DNA of 64,000 bases, taken from NCBI RefSeq assembly GCF_002005225.1, contig NZ_CP019724.1:5039501-5103500 (forward strand), written 5' to 3'. Positions 59,975 through 64,000 of the stretch are shown here, piece by piece; within the stretch, counting starts at the first letter, position 1, and every line of letters starts with the position of its first letter. The stretch comes from Streptomyces pactum. GTDB taxonomy: Bacteria > Actinomycetota > Actinomycetes > Streptomycetales > Streptomycetaceae. The notes under the pieces were generated by a model, which had not been told where the DNA came from, did not search any database, and saw only the letters and a program-made list of their open reading frames with translations. The position numbers and the translations under genes are program-made.

Positions 59975-60981
59975 GCCGCCTCGACGGTTTCCTTCCGGCG
60001 CCGGGAGCCGCCTTGGTCCGTGTTGCGGCGGGAATCGATACGCGAGCGTGACGGCCACCGCACGTCGTACGCCCAGCCGAACCACTCGAACCAGCGGATC
60101 AGGCGGGCCGAGGAGTCCAACTGGCCACGCATCACGCCGTGCCGTGCGGAGGTCGGGTCGGCGTGGTGCAGGTTGTGCCAGGACTCACCGCAGGACAGGA
60201 TCGCCAGCCACCAGACGTTGCCCGAGCGGTCCCGCGACTTGAACGGGCGCTTGCCGACCGCGTGGCAGATCGAGTTGATCGACCACGTCACGTGGTGCAG
60301 CAACGCCACCCGTACGAGTGAACCCCAGAAGAACCCGGTGAACGCTCCCCACCAGGACATCGTGGCCAGGCCGCCGATCAGCGCGGGCAGGGCCAGGGAC
60401 ACCGCCGTCCACAGGATGAACTGGCGGGAGATCGCACGCAGCGCCGGGTCCTTGATCAGATCCGGTGCGTACTTGTCCTGCGGGGTCTGCTCCTCGTCGA
60501 ACATCCATGCGATGTGGGCCCACCACAGGCCCTTCATCAGGGCCGGCACCGTCTCCCCGTAGCGCCACGGAGAGTGCGGGTCGCCCTCGTCGTCGGAGAA
60601 CTTGTGATGCTTGCGGTGGTCGGCCACCCAGCGGACCAGCGGCCCCTCCACGGCCATCGAACCGGCGATCGCCAGCGCGATCTTCAGTGGCCGCTTGGCC
60701 TTGAAGGACCCGTGGGTGAAGTGGCGATGGAAGCCGATGGTGATGCCGTGGCAGCCCAGAAAGTAGAAGAAGACCAGCAGGCCCAGGTCCAGCCAGCTCA
60801 CGCCCCATCCCCACGCCAGCGGCACCGCCGCCACCAGCGCGAGGAACGGGACGGTGATGAACAGCAGCAGCGTGAGCTGTTCGAGGGACCGCTTCTGCTC
60901 ACCGCCCAGCGTGGCCGAGGGTGCGGAGGTCCCGTCGGGACTCTTCGGAGCGTCTGGAATCACATCGGAACTCGGGGTCAT
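59971..60981 (-). CDS. Acyl-CoA delta-9-type fatty acid desaturase
   Basis: A 336-residue membrane desaturase with four or more helices and the three His boxes of the di-iron site: HRHFTH, HRKHH and HNLHH. GSMAVEGPLVRWVADHRKHHKFSDDEGDPHSP is a family signature, and GESWHNLHHADPTSARHG is near the end. It introduces a double bond in acyl chains for membrane fluidity. ATG 60981 has AGAGGACG upstream. Its operon partner is a TetR regulator. Confidence 0.93.
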   Translation of the reverse strand: MTPSSDVIPDAPKSPDGTSAPSATLGGEQKRSLEQLTLLLFITVPFLALVAAVPLAWGWGVSWLDLGLLVFFYFLGCHGITIGFHRHFTHGSFKAKRPLKIALAIAGSMAVEGPLVRWVADHRKHHKFSDDEGDPHSPWRYGETVPALMKGLWWAHIAWMFDEEQTPQDKYAPDLIKDPALRAISRQFILWTAVSLALPALIGGLATMSWWGAFTGFFWGSLVRVALLHHVTWSINSICHAVGKRPFKSRDRSGNVWWLAILSCGESWHNLHHADPTSARHGVMRGQLDSSARLIRWFEWFGWAYDVRWPSRSRIDSRRNTDQGGSRRRKETVEAA

Positions 60982-61046
60982 GCGCGTCCTCTGTGGGGTC
61001 GAGGGTGGTGTCCGGTGCCGGGCCTCCTGGAACCCGCACGGTTTCC

Positions 61047-61073
61047 TACGGTTCCGTAACCTACGGCGACGTA
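61047..61073. promoter_or_regulatory. Two TetR-type operators upstream of the desaturase
   Basis: TACGGTTCCGTA (61047-61058) is a perfect palindrome. TACGGCGACGTA (61062-61073) is an imperfect copy. They lie 66-92 bp upstream of the desaturase ATG, in the 290-bp gap shared with divergent ppc. The rest of the gap shows no other gene. Confidence 0.65.
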
Positions 61074-61271
61074 AGTATGGCAGCGCGTCGCCCCGCGGCA
61101 AGAGCCCGAGAGCCTGCGCGTCCGGGTCGACACCTATCCTGGGAGTCGGTCGGACAGCGCGGTCCGCTCTGAATACTTCCCGGACGTCCGGCCCGTAAGC
61201 GGCGCCCGCCGCGCGAGACGCCGTTCGGGTTCCCTCCCAGACGAGCTTCAACACTGCAAGGAGCCGCACCT

Positions 61272-64000
<2,729 letters not shown>

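Overview
The window is a high-GC actinobacterial chromosome segment, almost certainly Streptomyces. Evidence: very strong GC bias at third codon positions, many GTG starts and GTGA/ATGA stop-start overlaps, an SsgA-like sporulation protein, SepX, an LAxTG sortase-E-type surface protein, and gene order that I recall as matching the S. coelicolor SCO3127-SCO3178 interval in reverse. About 57 protein genes and one tRNA gene are supported. The first gene (5-formyltetrahydrofolate cyclo-ligase) and the last (PEP carboxylase) are cut by the window ends.

Layout. 1-5815: galU, a molybdenum-cofactor/gephyrin-like set (moeA, moaC, moaB), a RimJ-like acetyltransferase and sepX; the galU-moeA-rimJ-sepX backbone corresponds to the corynebacterial glp/glpR division locus. 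5816-8527: tRNA-Ala(CGC), an LAxTG cell-wall-anchored protein and a GNAT enzyme. 8596-10794: exonuclease III and an orphan serine recombinase. 10932-15475: a MerR regulator divergent from a Baeyer-Villiger monooxygenase / hydrolase / SDR operon, then a small charged protein. 15561-24081: tricorn-like protease, TetR plus MMPL exporter, YbaK deacylase, EamA transporter, DUF1876 protein. 24305-28176: class C beta-lactamase-like hydrolase and a nickel-type ECF transporter (nikM-nikQ-nikO) under a Nur box. 28341-36588: ssgE, two tandem penicillin-binding proteins, pmt, rsmI, a zinc-ribbon protein, tatD. 36772-42270: rpfB, a 16-bp minisatellite of about 25 copies, rsmA, ispE, an ABC-F ATPase. 42508-47240: two paralogous proline-rich membrane beta-propeller proteins and a degenerate response regulator. 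47358-52810: a sodium:solute symporter divergent from galTEK. 52946-58074: a secreted protein pair, a GNAT enzyme, a NarL-type regulator, tamR/tam and a VOC protein. 58096-64000: a class III CoA-transferase, a TetR-desaturase operon and ppc.

How the parts fit. The backbone 5-FCL-galU-moeA-rimJ-sepX ... pmt/rsmI ... tatD-rpfB-rsmA-ispE also occurs in Mycobacterium tuberculosis (Rv0992c-Rv1011, from memory). The Streptomyces-specific cassettes look inserted between these conserved blocks. Recurrent themes are cell division and wall biology (sepX, ssgE, two PBPs, rpfB, pmt, LAxTG protein), metal supply (nik), and small-metabolite regulation (TamR, gal, desaturase). Eleven genes carry a TAnnnT -10 hexamer 6-7 nt before the start codon, which suggests leaderless transcripts.
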